DNA of 64,000 nucleotides from Oncomelania hupensis (lineage: Eukaryota; Mollusca; Gastropoda; Littorinimorpha; Pomatiopsidae): contig CM072512.1 of assembly GCA_036898135.1 (NCBI GenBank), positions 6,675,484 to 6,739,483 on the forward strand, read 5' to 3'. Positions 23,015 through 36,200 of this stretch are shown piece after piece. Made by a program: the position numbers and the translations under genes. Numbering within the stretch: position 1 is the stretch's first letter; each line of letters begins with the position of its first letter. The notes beneath the pieces are model-generated. The model was given only the letters and a program-made list of their open reading frames with translations. It had not been told where the DNA came from and did not search any database.

Positions 23015-23177
23015 AAAAAAAAAAAAAAAATTCCTCAAGACAATACTTGCAATAGACAACCAACCAAACAAAAACCATTAACAATTATTACACAACTATA
23101 ACTTTGATTTCTGTCAAAATGAGAGAGGGAAGGAAACATGGATACATATAGATAACTGATCACTTGTACAACATTTA

Positions 23178-23985
23178 AAAACTAGAAGGGCAAAGCCCAT
23201 ATGACTCACATGCTCCTTATGGAACAAGCAAAATTTAACATAAAAATGCATGCTCCCCCCCCTCCCCCATAAACTAACAACAACAAAAAAAACTAAATCG
23301 AATGTTGGCAATAAAATGCAAAGTAATACTGGATTTGATCTTTTGATGCTCTCGAGCTCGAGATGACATTGCATGGCCTCCGGCTCAAAATACACTCACG
23401 TACGATCAAATTAACTACAGCAAAATTTGTATTATGCATACACACACACACACAATAAAAAAAATCAGTGACCTTGGGATGACCTCGACCTTCAGTGGCC
23501 TTGACCTTGGTTTGACCTTGACCCTCCCAGGACCTCTGAAGCTCATGGATGATCAAATAACCTAATGTTATTGCATATTATGGGTTATATATAGAGCCAT
23601 TCCACTGTGTGACTAATTTGTTAATGTTTTTGCAAGGTCTAAAATGACCTTGACCTTCAAGATCAACGCAAAAATGGAAAATTTATGATCCATCTATTAT
23701 CTTTAAATAAAACAAGTTTGGACTGTATAATTCTCATTCTTTAGGGTCAAGGTCACTTCAAAGTACCTCTATGAATCAACTTAGGACAGCTCCAGTGACC
23801 TTGACCTTCGAGCGAGGTTGACCAAATTTGCACAGTGTGTGTTCCTCATTGATATCTAGCATGCCAAAAAGAATCATTACTTCACTATGAATTGAAAAAA
23901 AAAGTGACATTTTCTGAAAAACTGGCATTTGTTTTACTAATGTTATTTTGTTGACCCTGTGACCTTGACCTTCAAGTGAAATTAT
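23178..23985 (+). repeat. TGACCTTGA-rich dispersed repeat, copy 2
   Basis: It starts ctagaagggcaaagcccata, then TGACTCACATGCTCCTTATG. At least five TGACCTTGA or TCAAGGTCA motifs are visible at about 23500-23965. No frame is shared with the other copies. Confidence 0.8.
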
Positions 23986-25325
23986 TGTCTAATCCCTCAG
24001 TTTGTCAGGCCATTGGGCAGACATGAAGGATGCTGTAAAGGAGAGTTTTTTCAGCTTCAGTATGACATAAGGAATGCTGTCGCCGAGACTTTTCTCCGTT
24101 TCAGTATGACCTGCTATTTTCAGGTTTTACCTGTCCCGCGCTGGCCAGAACAGTAAAGTAGTCCCATGCAACTATCAAAGAGGAACGTGAAAATAAATCC
24201 ATTGAGAAAAATACTGGAAACATAAGTCATTGCTAGCACTTGAATTAAGTCAATGTGGAAATATGAATTCACATAAATCTATCGATCGACCAAACATACT
24301 GGGAACAGAAGACATCACTGACTGGCAACTTTTGGAAATAATAATATTGAATATGTATTTGGTATGAAAATTTTCTGGTAAACATAAAACTAAAGTAATC
24401 ATGTTAACAATAAAAAAAATAACGTAAAATAAATAACGACAATCAGCAGTTCACTCATGGACACACATATGTACATCAACAGCAACAAACGAAGAAAGAG
24501 AAAGAGGTAACAACCCAAAATGTATTGATCCTGTTCACAGGCTACCACAAAAGTTAAGTCCAAAACAAAGTTTAAAAAAAAGAAAAGAAAAAGCAAAGTG
24601 CAACATTCTTTTAATGGGAAAAAAGTTTTTTTTTTTTAATCAACCAACACATTTTTTCACTAAAGAAAGAGGTGATTTTGGCGCAATAGGAACTACAATT
24701 TTAGACTTTTAAAAAGAAATAATTAAAAGGAACAAACTGTCCGCATTAAGGGAAAAGTTTCAAACATTGAAAACATTTCAAACATTGAACAAATACATTA
24801 CAAACACCCAAATGGAAAAGTTTCAAAAACTGGAAAAATACATCACTAATCCACTGGTGGAAAAAGTTTTAAACACTGGAAGAATGCGTCAAAACCAGAA
24901 AGCACCTCCAAAACATCTCTCCTATTCTCAAACTGCTCCTAACAGTTATATCATGCTTGTGTGCATTCCTTAGCCCAAGTAATAAAAAATGTGTATTGTA
25001 TTGTATCACAAAGTCCAAACATTTCATAAATGTCTCAACACAAGACCAATAATTCTAGACCACGCTAACACCTATGACTGCATTCAATAATTATCTGAGA
25101 TTTCCTTTTACACAACAATAAGCCCTCATCATGTTGGAAGAACAACATTGGTGATCTATCTTTGTATCACAATTGATTTCCTTGGTCCCAATTACCTGAG
25201 CTGTTGGAGTGGTTTGGTTTGTTAAAAAAAAAAAAAACCAGCTTGCCAGTAAAACTTCACAACAGACTCATGTTTGACGTGCCGACGTCTCATGTCGTCA
25301 AACAATGGTAGCAACATGACAATAA
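23986..25325. other. Non-coding sequence
   Basis: AT-rich sequence with no gene seen. A 24-base repeat block near 24760-24870 (tttcaaacattgaaaacatt and variants) makes the 68-codon frame at 24767. A (TATTG)n retroposon-like tail lies at about 24990-25010. Confidence 0.4.
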
Positions 25326-25329
25326 GCAA

Positions 25330-25480
25330 AACACACATAATAATAATAATACTAGATGGTATATACGCGCTTTTCCCCAAATCACTAATCAGGTTCAAAG
25401 CACAGCGATCTGTACCAAAAAAACGCATACACCTAATCTACAACTTACACAATAGGCTCTTCATATACTCCAATTAACTA
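25330..25480 (-). mobile_element. SINE-like repeat family D, antisense copy
   Basis: It starts with the (AAT)n tail in antisense, then TATACGCGCTTTTCCCCAAA, TCAGGTTCAAAGCACAGCGA and CTGTACCAA, the reverse of the 60357 copy. Confidence 0.65.
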
Positions 25481-26191
25481 ACAAGCATTTATAAATCAAC
25501 AGCACAGTACTTGTTTGTTAAAAAAGGTATTTAGTATAATATTATGAGTAAATATAACACTATGCATGAGCTCTTGCAATGACAACAAGGCGCGTGCACA
25601 TAAAGACTTAACATAGGCAGGGCAACGTTTCAGTCCCACGTTATGAAGACTGAACTAACCCGCGCACGAAGATGTCAAGGGAAGTAACTAGCGCCAAAAG
25701 GTCTTTTGAATTGCTGATCTCTGAGTTCATATGACTTTGACCATAATGGCCCCTCACCTAACACTTCATTGCATGACCTCAGCTGACACGAGACCATGAT
25801 GGGTCCTTGTGGGCTGCTGTCGTCACTGGGAGATGAAATCGGAGATCAGCAACTACGTTCTACCACTGAAAGGGTCGTAATACATTATTTGTGTTGTACA
25901 AAATATATCCACTGACAAGCCTTCAGGTTCTGGTGATCTTTGCACCGAGATGCTAACAATACCACTGTACAACAATGTCTCAAAGACTACAGTGATCTTA
26001 CAATTATGGCAGGGAATGTCCTTCCTATTGTTTTGCCACCACCTTTTCTTCTAACACCCACTCTCTTCTCTGTGGTTCTCTCTTTCTTGTTCCATTCCTG
26101 AGACTAAGACAGAGATCTTTTTTTCTTCTCTCACTCTCTTCTCAATGGTTTTCTATTTCTTACCTCCTACCTCCTCTCTTCTTCTTACACT

Positions 26192-26229
<38 letters not shown>

Positions 26230-26260
26230 CTCCTCCCTCTCTCCCTCCCTCTCTTTCTAC
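25481..26260. other. Non-coding sequence with pyrimidine repeats
   Basis: No gene seen. A (CT)n-rich block at about 26030-26256 includes a pure run at 26190-26225 next to the solo LTR. Confidence 0.45.
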
Positions 26261-26261
26261 C

Positions 26262-26889
26262 TGTTACGTTGAAACGCGAACGAAAGTATGTCGGAAGCGT
26301 GTACGATAGATCTAATCGTTTCGTTTTGCAAAGTATTCAATAATGGAGTTTATTTACCTTTGATTTGAGTTTGCATTGTTGTTAGGAGAGGCTTTGTATA
26401 ACGTTGATAATTTTCGTTAGTCGATATTGTTGGAGAATCTTCTGGATCCGTTTGTTTACTAGCGATCGAAGCTTCTTGATGGACGTAGATAATGGAGAAC
26501 ATTCTTTTGACATGTATGACGTAAGTCAGTGATGACGATCTTTAGTTCGATTGGTGGCAGTACGTCATTTCTACCATGTACCAAATTGTTCCAGAAAAGA
26601 GAGAGGTTATTTAATCGTGTGCCGAGTTGCTGTTGAGAGAGAGTAAAGTTGTTGATAGTGAAGCAGAAGAGTTGCTGTGAAAGTTGTTGAGTTGAGTTGA
26701 GAATTGTATGCAGTTGTTGATGTGTGCTGAATAAAAGTGGAAAACTTCATACGTCGACTTTGTGACTTGTATGCTGTTTGGACGGGTTGCGTGAATAAAC
26801 GAATCTGAGTTACACAACTATCAGGAATTCAAGCATCGGGGCTGAATCAGATACTGATAGAAAACACCATCATCGAATTGAGTGTAACA
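26262..26889 (+). mobile_element. Solo LTR, copy 1
   Basis: 628 bp starting TGTTACG and ending GTGTAACA, with TGTTAC/GTAACA as short inverted ends. It is flanked by CTACC on both sides (26257-26261 and 26890-26894), a perfect 5-bp target duplication. AATAAA at 26730-26735 is the expected LTR polyadenylation signal. No gag/pol or primer-binding site adjoins, so the provirus was lost by LTR-LTR recombination. It lies about 320 bp beyond the PLA2G6 stop, antisense to that gene. Terminal sequence and 5-bp duplication suit Ty3/Gypsy-type elements, but this is inference. Confidence 0.92.
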
Positions 26890-26894
26890 CTACC

Positions 26895-27210
26895 AAAACT
26901 ATTTGATCCCTTTGAGCATTGCAAAAATGTTACAAAATAATGGTGGGTTCTCTTCTACATCTTGTTGACCTTAAGACCAGTTTTGGGGGAATGGTGCACG
27001 GTGCGTTACGAAGATTTGATTATTAATCACATTGTTTTGGATCAATGGGGTTTGGGAGACACTCAGGACGCCTGCCATGTTTGTGTCAAGAGCTTAACAG
27101 CTTGCAATGACCCATCAGCTCTACCTCTTCCCTGCTGCACACCCACAGTGGAAGCGCCAGGATAAAAAAAAAACAACAACAAAACAAAACAGAAAGATCT
27201 CATTGTGACG
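26895..27210. other. 3' flank of PLA2G6
   Basis: The sequence just beyond the PLA2G6 stop, read on the minus strand, is the likely 3' UTR. I see no canonical AATAAA on the minus strand before the solo LTR. Confidence 0.35.
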
Positions 27211-30200
27211 CTATTCTGGGCCTTTGAGCAGGTTGGCCAGCTCGTGGACGCGATGTCGGTTGGCCACCATGTAGCAGTGCGTCTCCCACATCATGTTGAT
27301 GAGGATGGAGTGGTCGTGGCAGTCCAGCGACACATCTTCAGACAGCTGTGGGCTGAAGCGAAAGTGGGGCACGTTCAGCATGCTGCACCAGGCACGAGCA
27401 CGGTCCACCACTCGCCCTTCAGACACTGAAGCCTGCAAGGGACAGCAACAAAGCAAATACATTGAGCTGGGGGCCAAAACAAATCTGGGCTGCATTCTTT
27501 ATTCTACACTTGGGCATTGTTATACTTAGATGTCCTTTGGTGGTAGAGCATTCACCTGGCACACCGGTGACCCACGTTTTGATTCCCGTGATGGGCAAGA
27601 TAATAATTGGTCATCTTTCATCGTCCAACGTAGCAGTATGATTGCTCTGGTGGTTCAGTGTTGATTGAGGTTCCTACCCATATTTCTCGAGATGGTTGTC
27701 CTCGTCTGCAGTATCGCCAATGATAGATGAGGACGTTAAACTTTGTTCATTTTTTTATCCCTACTTAGATGTGGTGTCTGTATTTTTTACGATGTCTGAT
27801 GTGTTTTGTTTCATGATGGGTGTACAGGGGTGCCACTCTGAAAATATGAAAAACCTGAAAGTTGGGGGTCCAGGGGCCGATAGGCCCCTGGCGGGGCACA
27901 GGGGCAGCGCCCCGTTGGGGGGTGCAGGGGGGCAACGCCCCCCTTGAAGCCGAAGAAAAATTTGAAATTAAAAGTGATTTGGAAGGCTCTCCTGCAATCT
28001 GAATGTACATTTTACATAGAAAAAAGAATGTCCAAAAATCAACACTTTAAACATTTTATTAATGTAAGCAAACTTACCCAGCAGTCCCACTACACTCCTA
28101 ATTGAAGAGTTCATTTAGTCTTAGTTTCAAGATCACACATGCAGTTCAGTTCAGTAGGGTTTGACCCATGTTGCAAAAATTTTACTCTCACAGTTGAAAT
28201 GTCCACATAAAGTTCAATAGGGTTTGAACAGTTGGCTGACAGTTTTAAGCCAAACTTCACAGTAAAATTGACTGTATTAAACATATTTCCTTGTTAACCA
28301 ACATGGCTGATATTGTAAAATTACTGCCCAGGAAATAGAAAATTTGCCTGTGTTAAGCAGAAAAACTTGTTATCCATAACTGTGTTAACACTAACAGGGC
28401 TCCATTATAATTATGTGCACATACAGAAAAAAACTGAATTAAAACCTGAATTAGCAGAAACAATTTTTAAAAATTTAAGGCCTTAAAATAAAAATAAAAT
28501 GTTATTATTTCAAAATAAATCATAGTCTACCAAATAGGCTAATAATTAAAATGCATTACAGTGTATCACTACCACACTCACTGACTCAATAGACTAGTGA
28601 AGGGTATACTACTGAGTGAGAATTGGGGATCCCAACACAAAAATCAAAGTGACAATTTACTAAAATCTAATATTAACAGCATCCACTTGCTAAGCTTAGA
28701 CTACATCATATCAAAATAACTGGTCTGGAGACCCCAACACAAAAATCAAAGTGATTATTTACTAAAATCTAATATCAACAGCATCCACTTGCTTAGAATA
28801 ACCAGACTACAACATCATATCAACCAGATGATGATTATAATAGACCTATGCTTAATTGTATAGGTCATTATAATGATAAATGTGCACACTGTAAACAGAA
28901 AAAAGTAAAACCTCCATTACATTAGCAGTAACAAATCACTTTTTTTAAAATCAAGGCCCCAAAAATAAAACTAATATTTAAAAAAAATTATTTCAAACTA
29001 AATCATAGCTTACTACATAGGTTAATAATTAAAATACATGACAGTTTATCACTACCTGACACTCACTGACAGTGACTCAATAGACTAATGAAGGGTAGTG
29101 AGAATAACTGAGGATCCCAACACAAAAATCAGTGACAATTTTAAAAAATCTAATACCAACAGCATCCACTTGCTTAGACTACATCATATCAAACAGATGA
29201 TGATTATAATAGACCTGTACTAGGCTGTAGGCATCAGCATAAATTGTTGGAGCTCCACCTTAAAAAGTCAAAGCAAAAACAAAAACAATGTGTTGATCTA
29301 GGCTAACTTATTTTTAGTGAATATCCAAAATCAATTAATCATTAATAATAAGTAGTAGTAGATTAGACTATACTGGGGATGATGCATAGGCTAGTGTTGT
29401 GAGGGAGACAGGTAAAAACTAAAAAAAAAAATATTCCTACCTTGGGAATGATGCAAAAAGAGAAAAGTCGGTGCTACCTTATATAAAAATGGGAGTGGGG
29501 GTGGCAGACCTAAACTTGAATCAAACGGAAAAATAATTACCTTCATACTGTTTTGATGCTCCGCAAGTTCGTGCGTGCTCTCTCAGTTTCTTCTTCCCGC
29601 TGGTGCCATAGGCCTACTTGAAGGTCTTCATACAGAAAGTGCAGAATGCAACACCGGGACAGTCAATCTTTTTCACCCAAAACTATGTTGTTCGTGTCCT
29701 TTTCTTGAAGCCACTCCCATCGCCATTTATTCCTCACTCCTTTCTCCACCTCCTCCAGTCTCACAGCGTCTTCTTTACGGTCGGAAATGTACGGCATTGT
29801 TGAATTTTTTCGATTCACCGGTCCACTGTTTCTTCGTGTTGATCGAAATAGGCAGGAAGCAGCATGCGCTAACTTGCGGTTCTAAAAACGTGGATCGGGC
29901 AGGGGACGCAACCGAATGCGAAAGAAAAGTCGGATTGGAATTTGAACGCGACCTGTTACAAAAATATCGTTCCTTGAAAAAAAAATCGTTGCTTTTCGAT
30001 TTTTCAAAAACCGGCAGCGCCGGCGAAATTGATTTTAAAAAACCGGAATTCCGGACCGTAACCGGCAGAGTGGCACCCCTGGGTGTATCATATTGTGTAA
30101 ATATTTATCCTAGCAAGTGTTATAGCGTGCGAGCGCTCACAGCAAGGCGTAAGGTTGGATTTGCGCTTTATAAAATAAATTAGCATTATAAAATAATTAT

Positions 30201-33200
30201 TACCAAACAGCCATTGCAAGATATAATGAGGGGTTTAAAGCAGTCCCAAGAATCACCAGTAGTTAGACAGGCCACACACAACACAGTTCACTACTAATGT
30301 CATTTAGCTGGGACTTTTTCTTTTATTTTTTTTTTCCAGCAATTTTGCTGGTTCAGAAATGGCAGCTAGTATTTACTGTAGCCATTCACAAACAACAGCC
30401 ACAGATTTGGAATTTCAAAACAGGGACAAGACGAGAAGACGTAAGAAATGTAGTAGTCGTTCAAGGGATCACATTGGAAAAGTTGTTTCCGGCCTTGCAA
30501 AACAAAAAGAATAAAAATAATAATAATTACTACTCTAATAATAATTTTTCTGTACTACTCAAAAGTTGCTGCTGCCAAGAATGATGCCTTTGTAAAAAAA
30601 ATTAAACAGCTTACCTGGTCAATCAGCATGCGACTGAGGGACAAGGCACCAGACACTGCACGGTAGGCGTCCAGGATACCCTCAGGCCGGAAAACGTCCA
30701 AATTTTTCACCTCCGACACAGGGATGCGTCCTGTTCCTAATGACACCACCACTCCTAAAGGTCGTGATTGGTCTCCCTGACCCTGAAACAATCACTGTCT
30801 TTGTTCAGAGAACACACAAAATGGATAGAGACTGAGAAAAACAAAATAAGGAGAACTAAAGAATGCTAATGAAGGAAAAATGAGAGATGGAGAAGAAGAG
30901 AGAGTTTGACTGAGACAATACAAAAGAAACAAGAACTGACAAAGACAACGTGAAGATGAGAAGAAGAAGAATTCCAAACATAAAGAAGCAGAAAGAGGGA
31001 CAAGAAAGTCTGAAGGAAAAAAATGGAGAAGAGCGAAAGGACAATACAACTGAAGAAGGACAAATATTGGGTTTGAAAGCAGAAAGTTCCAATAAAGTGA
31101 AAGAATATAAGTACTTTTGAGTTTTAGAAGAGCAGAAGGAAAAGCAGTGAACAATGAAAAAGAATGGATCAAAATGTAAAGAAGACATCTGAGAATTCTT
31201 TATAAGAAATGATTCAATAGTTTAATTTTTTTTTTTTTTTAAACTAGTAACTTTTTGCCTGTTGCGGTAAAGTGTTGTAGAGTGTTGTCTAGTGTAGCTT
31301 TACTTGGTAACATAAGCGTTTCTGATACTGCATTGTGCGACTTGTTTGGCCTGTTAGGTTAGCCATGCTAGAATTTCACGAGATTTTAACAGCAGCGTAA
31401 GCATAATTTGATGCTCTTGAATTTAAGAAAGAATATAGAGGGGAATGGTCAAGTTGTGAGCTGGGGCATTGTTATTATTTTGTTTCGCTAGCTAAAGGGG
31501 GAGGTATTCTTTTATTTTGAAATCGCACACTGGAGAAACAGTGATTGGCTGGACCAGAGCTGTTCAATAGTCTAGCACTATTACAGTGGCATTAATAGCG
31601 TTCGGGTAGAGGGCAGTTTTGTTTAAGCAAGATTGCACTGCGCCAAGTGTCCGCCCCATCACACTGCATGGACTGGATGAGTCTTCTGTTATCTCTTCCT
31701 CGTTTCCACACCTTCGGTTCATTCTGTTTCACGCTACATCATCATTTTGTTCCTTCACATGGCGTTCTTCACCTGCATGGTCTGGCTCAAGTGGGTAACG
31801 ACCGAGTTCACGCCTAGCGACATCATTGCCTACCTTCTCTCACTCTCGACCTCCGTCGCAATTTCATAGTCTTGCCCCAAGATCTAGGGTTGACAACTTT
31901 GTGATACGGTAGTGTATAAGGGCATGCAGTGCCTGCAAGAGCTCCAGACAGCAGGGAGACTAGTCTTCTTCTTTTATTTTTTGTGTGTATAAACTTTGTT
32001 TATGGATCTCCAAGAGTGTGAGTTCTGCAAATAGATATCTTTACATTTTGCATTTATCAGATAAATCAAAGACATGACTTGAAGTGGAGTTTCGCTTGGT
32101 TAAACAACATTATTTTGAGTAATGCCAAGATTCTGTTAGAAGTTAACCTTGTTATTATAAAGTGACTGTTTCATCTTGCTTAATTCAAGCTTAATAATAA
32201 TAATAATAATACCGGATGCTAATACGCGCTTTACTTCGAATGATTTCGAACTCAAAGCGCGGCGACCTATACCAACATACACGCTCACGTGCAACAAATA
32301 TATTACAAACACACAACAAGGACAACAGTATACAAGGCATACACGTGGTGTAAAGGCAGGGAGATCGCTATTAGGAAACTGAAAGTAAAATAGTTTTGTA
32401 TTTTTTTTAAAATTAATTTGACTGCATCCAATATTATTTTGAAGGGAGGGAGGAAGCCGGAGTACCCGGAGAGAACCCTCGGTGCTTCTTAGGAGTCACC
32501 CAATTTCAATTTTGTTGTCAAATATTTAGTTAGAATGTATAATATGAATGCTTGTATTGCGTGAGAAAAAGTGGGCGATTTAAAAAAAATAAATTGTTTA
32601 TTATTGCACCAAGGGGTTTTGTATTATTGTGTTATTAAGAGTAGGTAATTAGTTTGCAGGGAAGAGTGGAGTGCAATGTCCGGCCTTATGCCGTGACATT
32701 GCCCTATTATAACAGTTCATCCTCTTCCTTTTCTTATCTTCTTACTGAGTTTGTGTTGCCAGTTTGTACATCAATTTTATCTGTTAATGTGCTGCAGCAC
32801 TGACTGAAGCGCGTTGCTTGTGCATGTTCAGATTGACAATACAGATGTTGGGTGTCCTTATATCCTTATTGCTGGTCAAGGCTGCTCACAGTTAGTTTGA
32901 GTCCCACGTTGTACTCGTGGATTTCTGTCATCATGTCAAGGGTGGGGTTGTTGGCGATCAGGCCGCCGTCCAGAAAACGACCAAAGGCGCGGAAATACGT
33001 TGGAGCTGCTCCAGTACTCCGAGCTGCCTCCCATACTAGTTGTTCTAAAATGAAATAATGACAACACAAAAATTACAACAATAATAACATGTAGGATAAG
33101 ATAAGATAACAACAATTTTATTTAACAAGGGTAAAAGATTAAGCACTGGGTGTGCTGTTTTACATCCTGCCCTGGGGGCTTGTAGCAATAACAATTAGTA

Positions 33201-36200
33201 TAACAAAATAATTTCATAACAATAACATCATAATGTAATAATATAATCAAGATATGCGCACTCGCTCACACACACAACTTATGTAAAACAATCTAATTAA
33301 AGTTATGAATGTAGAACTCTTGCTAAGTAGCTAATGAACTAATTTTAATGTGCTGTAAAGGATGTGTATTTAGTGACTGCACTGCGGAGAACTTCTGGAA
33401 AGTTATTCCATAAAGAGGAACCCGAATATGACAGACTGGTATTAAACAGATCAATTCTTGGAAATTGAATATTTAGTTTGTAGAAAATCTGGCAGTTTTC
33501 CAAGAAAAAAGAGAAGAAAAATAGGAGGGTGTATTACCAGAAAAAATCTTGTGCATGAAAATTCCATTATTAAATTTTAATCTGTTGGCAAGGGGAAGTA
33601 TTTTGATCTATTTGTAATCATTCAGAGAGATTATGTTTTTAAAAATAACCATTTTAATTGCACGTTTGTGAATCCTAAATAAAAGCTTCATGGCATTGCT
33701 ACTATCAGAATCCCAAATAGTTGAGGAATAATCAATAATGGTTGAATATGTCCCAAATAGAACAGTTTACGAGACTGCAGATTTAAGCCATGTTTAATCC
33801 TTGATAATTGATAAGTCCTTCAGGAAATAGTTCTACTAACATTTAAAATATGTTGCAACCAAGACAAATTATTGTCTAATGTCACGCCAAGAAGTTCATG
33901 GCATTGTACATTGTAGGAATGAAAGTAGCTTCATCTAAGTCTCCATCCGTTCAATTTTGTTGTCCTATTCTGTGAAAATGAATACGGGTGACAAACAATA
34001 CAATACAATACAACAAATCTTTATTATCCCATAAGGAACTTCGCAGCAATGTATGTCAGGCATATAAAACATATAATTAAAAACAGTCATGTTATAACAT
34101 TTAACAGAGCTACAAAATCAATACTAAATTTATATACATTCTATAAATATAATCACTTGCGTACTCTTACACTTCATCTTTTCCTTCAAACACCTATCCA
34201 CGCACTCTGGTTCTAAAAACACTGAACAAACACTGAAGAAGAGCAATGAGTTCTGACCAGAGGGTGGCGTGGAATGAGGGAATCGCCTGGAGTCGTCTGT
34301 TTCACTGTGTGGTTCCTCAAAGGGCTGTTCGTAGTTGCGGAAAATGTGCATGGCCGCTGGGTACCTGTCTGCTAGTGTGGCTGTCACCATCACCCTGAAA
34401 GTCAAGCCAGCAGATGGGGACTTCAGAATGACAGGGTGGTTTGAAAAGTAACCCTCTGTGGGAAACTACTGATCATTTTTGTAAATAGTACTGCTTTTTG
34501 CATGAAACAAAACTGTACTGTAATCCTTACTGAGATAGAATTGAACTGCAAATCTCTCATTTCATCTCCCAGTGACCAGGGTAGTGCAGACTGGGCCCGT
34601 CAACTGACATTTGGTCTTATGTTTTGTTAAAGCCTTACGACGGCTGCGCTCCTTCACACAGTATGATCTGATCTCATCACCTTGACATGAAATCACAGAT
34701 CAGCAATGACATTGTTCCACTGTAAGGATCACAATATGTTTTGTTTCATACAAAAGCAGCACAATTGTAACAAAAAGGTTAAAAAAAAAAAAAAAGGTAA
34801 TAGGGGTGTCGGATAGCGCAGTGGTTGGAGCACTCGCTACTGTGTCGCAAGTTAAGCACCGTCCAGTGCGGTTAGCACTTGGATGGGTGACCGCAAAAAC
34901 GGGAAGCGACAAATAACAACGCCCCCAGTTGACTCAACTGTGACTGAGTACCTACTCTATTAAGGGTGGGGAAGGTAAAGCAGCGAGGGAGAGAGATGGG
35001 CATCACCCTCATTATGCTGGCCCAAGATAAGTGTGATCTCCAACATCACGCTCCCCTACGGCCACAAGGCTATGGGACTCCAAATGTTACAAATGTAACA
35101 ATATAAGCAATTTTCAATAGGGATTTACTTTTCCACCGCTGTTTAGAAAATCTTCAGCATCTATATTGTCTTTCACAGCAATTCATGTAGGCAAAAGAAA
35201 GGGACTATACACTGTGAAACAATGGCCAAACATAGAGAGACAGAAAGAGAGAAAGGGGGGAAGATAAGGAGAGAGACTGAGAGACAGAAAGAGAGGGAGA
35301 GAATAAGATGGAGAGAGAGATGCAGAGACAAACAGAGAGAGCATAAGAGAAAGTCGTGTTACCATGTCCTCAACGGACAGCAACAAAATATTTGCTCCAC
35401 CTACTTTGGAAGCTTGAGGTCAGACATGACGGTTTCTTCGCCAAATTCTCGCTTGAGCATGCTCTCAAAGAGCTGACTGCTGTACGGCCTGCTGCCTTTG
35501 AACACCTCATCCTTCATCCTGACATACAGCCCCTTCACGTACTGTAAAGAATACCCTGCACACCAAGCACCATCTTTACCACCATCAACACAACTTTTGT
35601 CAATACAAATTGCCATAAAACTCCCTGTCACAAAGTCATCTTTGATGCACATGTTTAGCATTCCATAATAATTATTAATTGGAGACAGGTTTTATTAGGC
35701 CCTCTCCCCCCTCCCTCCCCCAACCCCTCAAAAAAATAAGTCGGTTTACGGCAACTTAGAACAAAAAAAGGGTCGGAAGGCCGGCATTTTTTTTTTTTTT
35801 TTTTAAAACCTTTTCCACTTTGGATGCCATTTTTGGGCTTTTTTCAATTCTTTTTCCCCCAAAAAAGTTCAGGGTAGGGCCAAAAAAATTAGGGTCGTTC
35901 AGAATACCATAAACAGATTTTTTTTTTGGGTCTTAGCATTTATATTTTATTTACATTATTGTTTGTATCTTTGTAATAGTTTAGTTTTTTTTTTAAAAAG
36001 TCAACCTCTCTCTTTTGTAATTAAGTCTGCTCTTTAACTATAGCTTAAAGAATGTGTGAATGTTTGAAATTGCCTTTTCTTAATCATTTGTTGCAATTTG
36101 TTTTGAGTACTGGTAATAAAAAACAAGTCATGATTTCCCCGTTTCAGATAATGAAATATTCTTGAATCTTTAACCTCACTCGCTCACTTATACATGTGAG

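Larger units (their letters stand above)
27535..30180 (+). mobile_element. tRNA-derived SINE interrupted by a DNA transposon
   Basis: A tRNA-like head (TTTGGTGGTAGAGCATTCAC as A box; GTTTTGATTCCCG as B box) starts at about 27535 and the body runs to 27824. The 2257-bp inverted-repeat element then intervenes. The body resumes at 30082 and ends with GGATTTGCGCTTTATAAAAT, a usual SINE tail. It lies in PLA2G6 intron 14, antisense to that gene. Confidence 0.6.

Noticed and set aside
26611..26817. A 68-codon minus-strand protein, with a similar frame at 58588-58785
   Set aside because: Both lie antisense inside the two solo LTRs and reflect shared LTR sequence.
29575..30183. A 202-codon plus-strand protein
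   Set aside because: It runs across the right end of the DNA transposon (30081) into flanking DNA and lies opposite a better-supported zinc-finger exon.
30856..31188. Phe/Leu/Ser-rich membrane-like frames
   Set aside because: They arise antisense to a purine-rich stretch in PLA2G6 intron 13; overlapping frames look equally hydrophobic.
34840..34895. A 5S rRNA gene
   Set aside because: Only the 3' half is similar, it is fused to a tRNA-like A box, and the same chimera occurs elsewhere.
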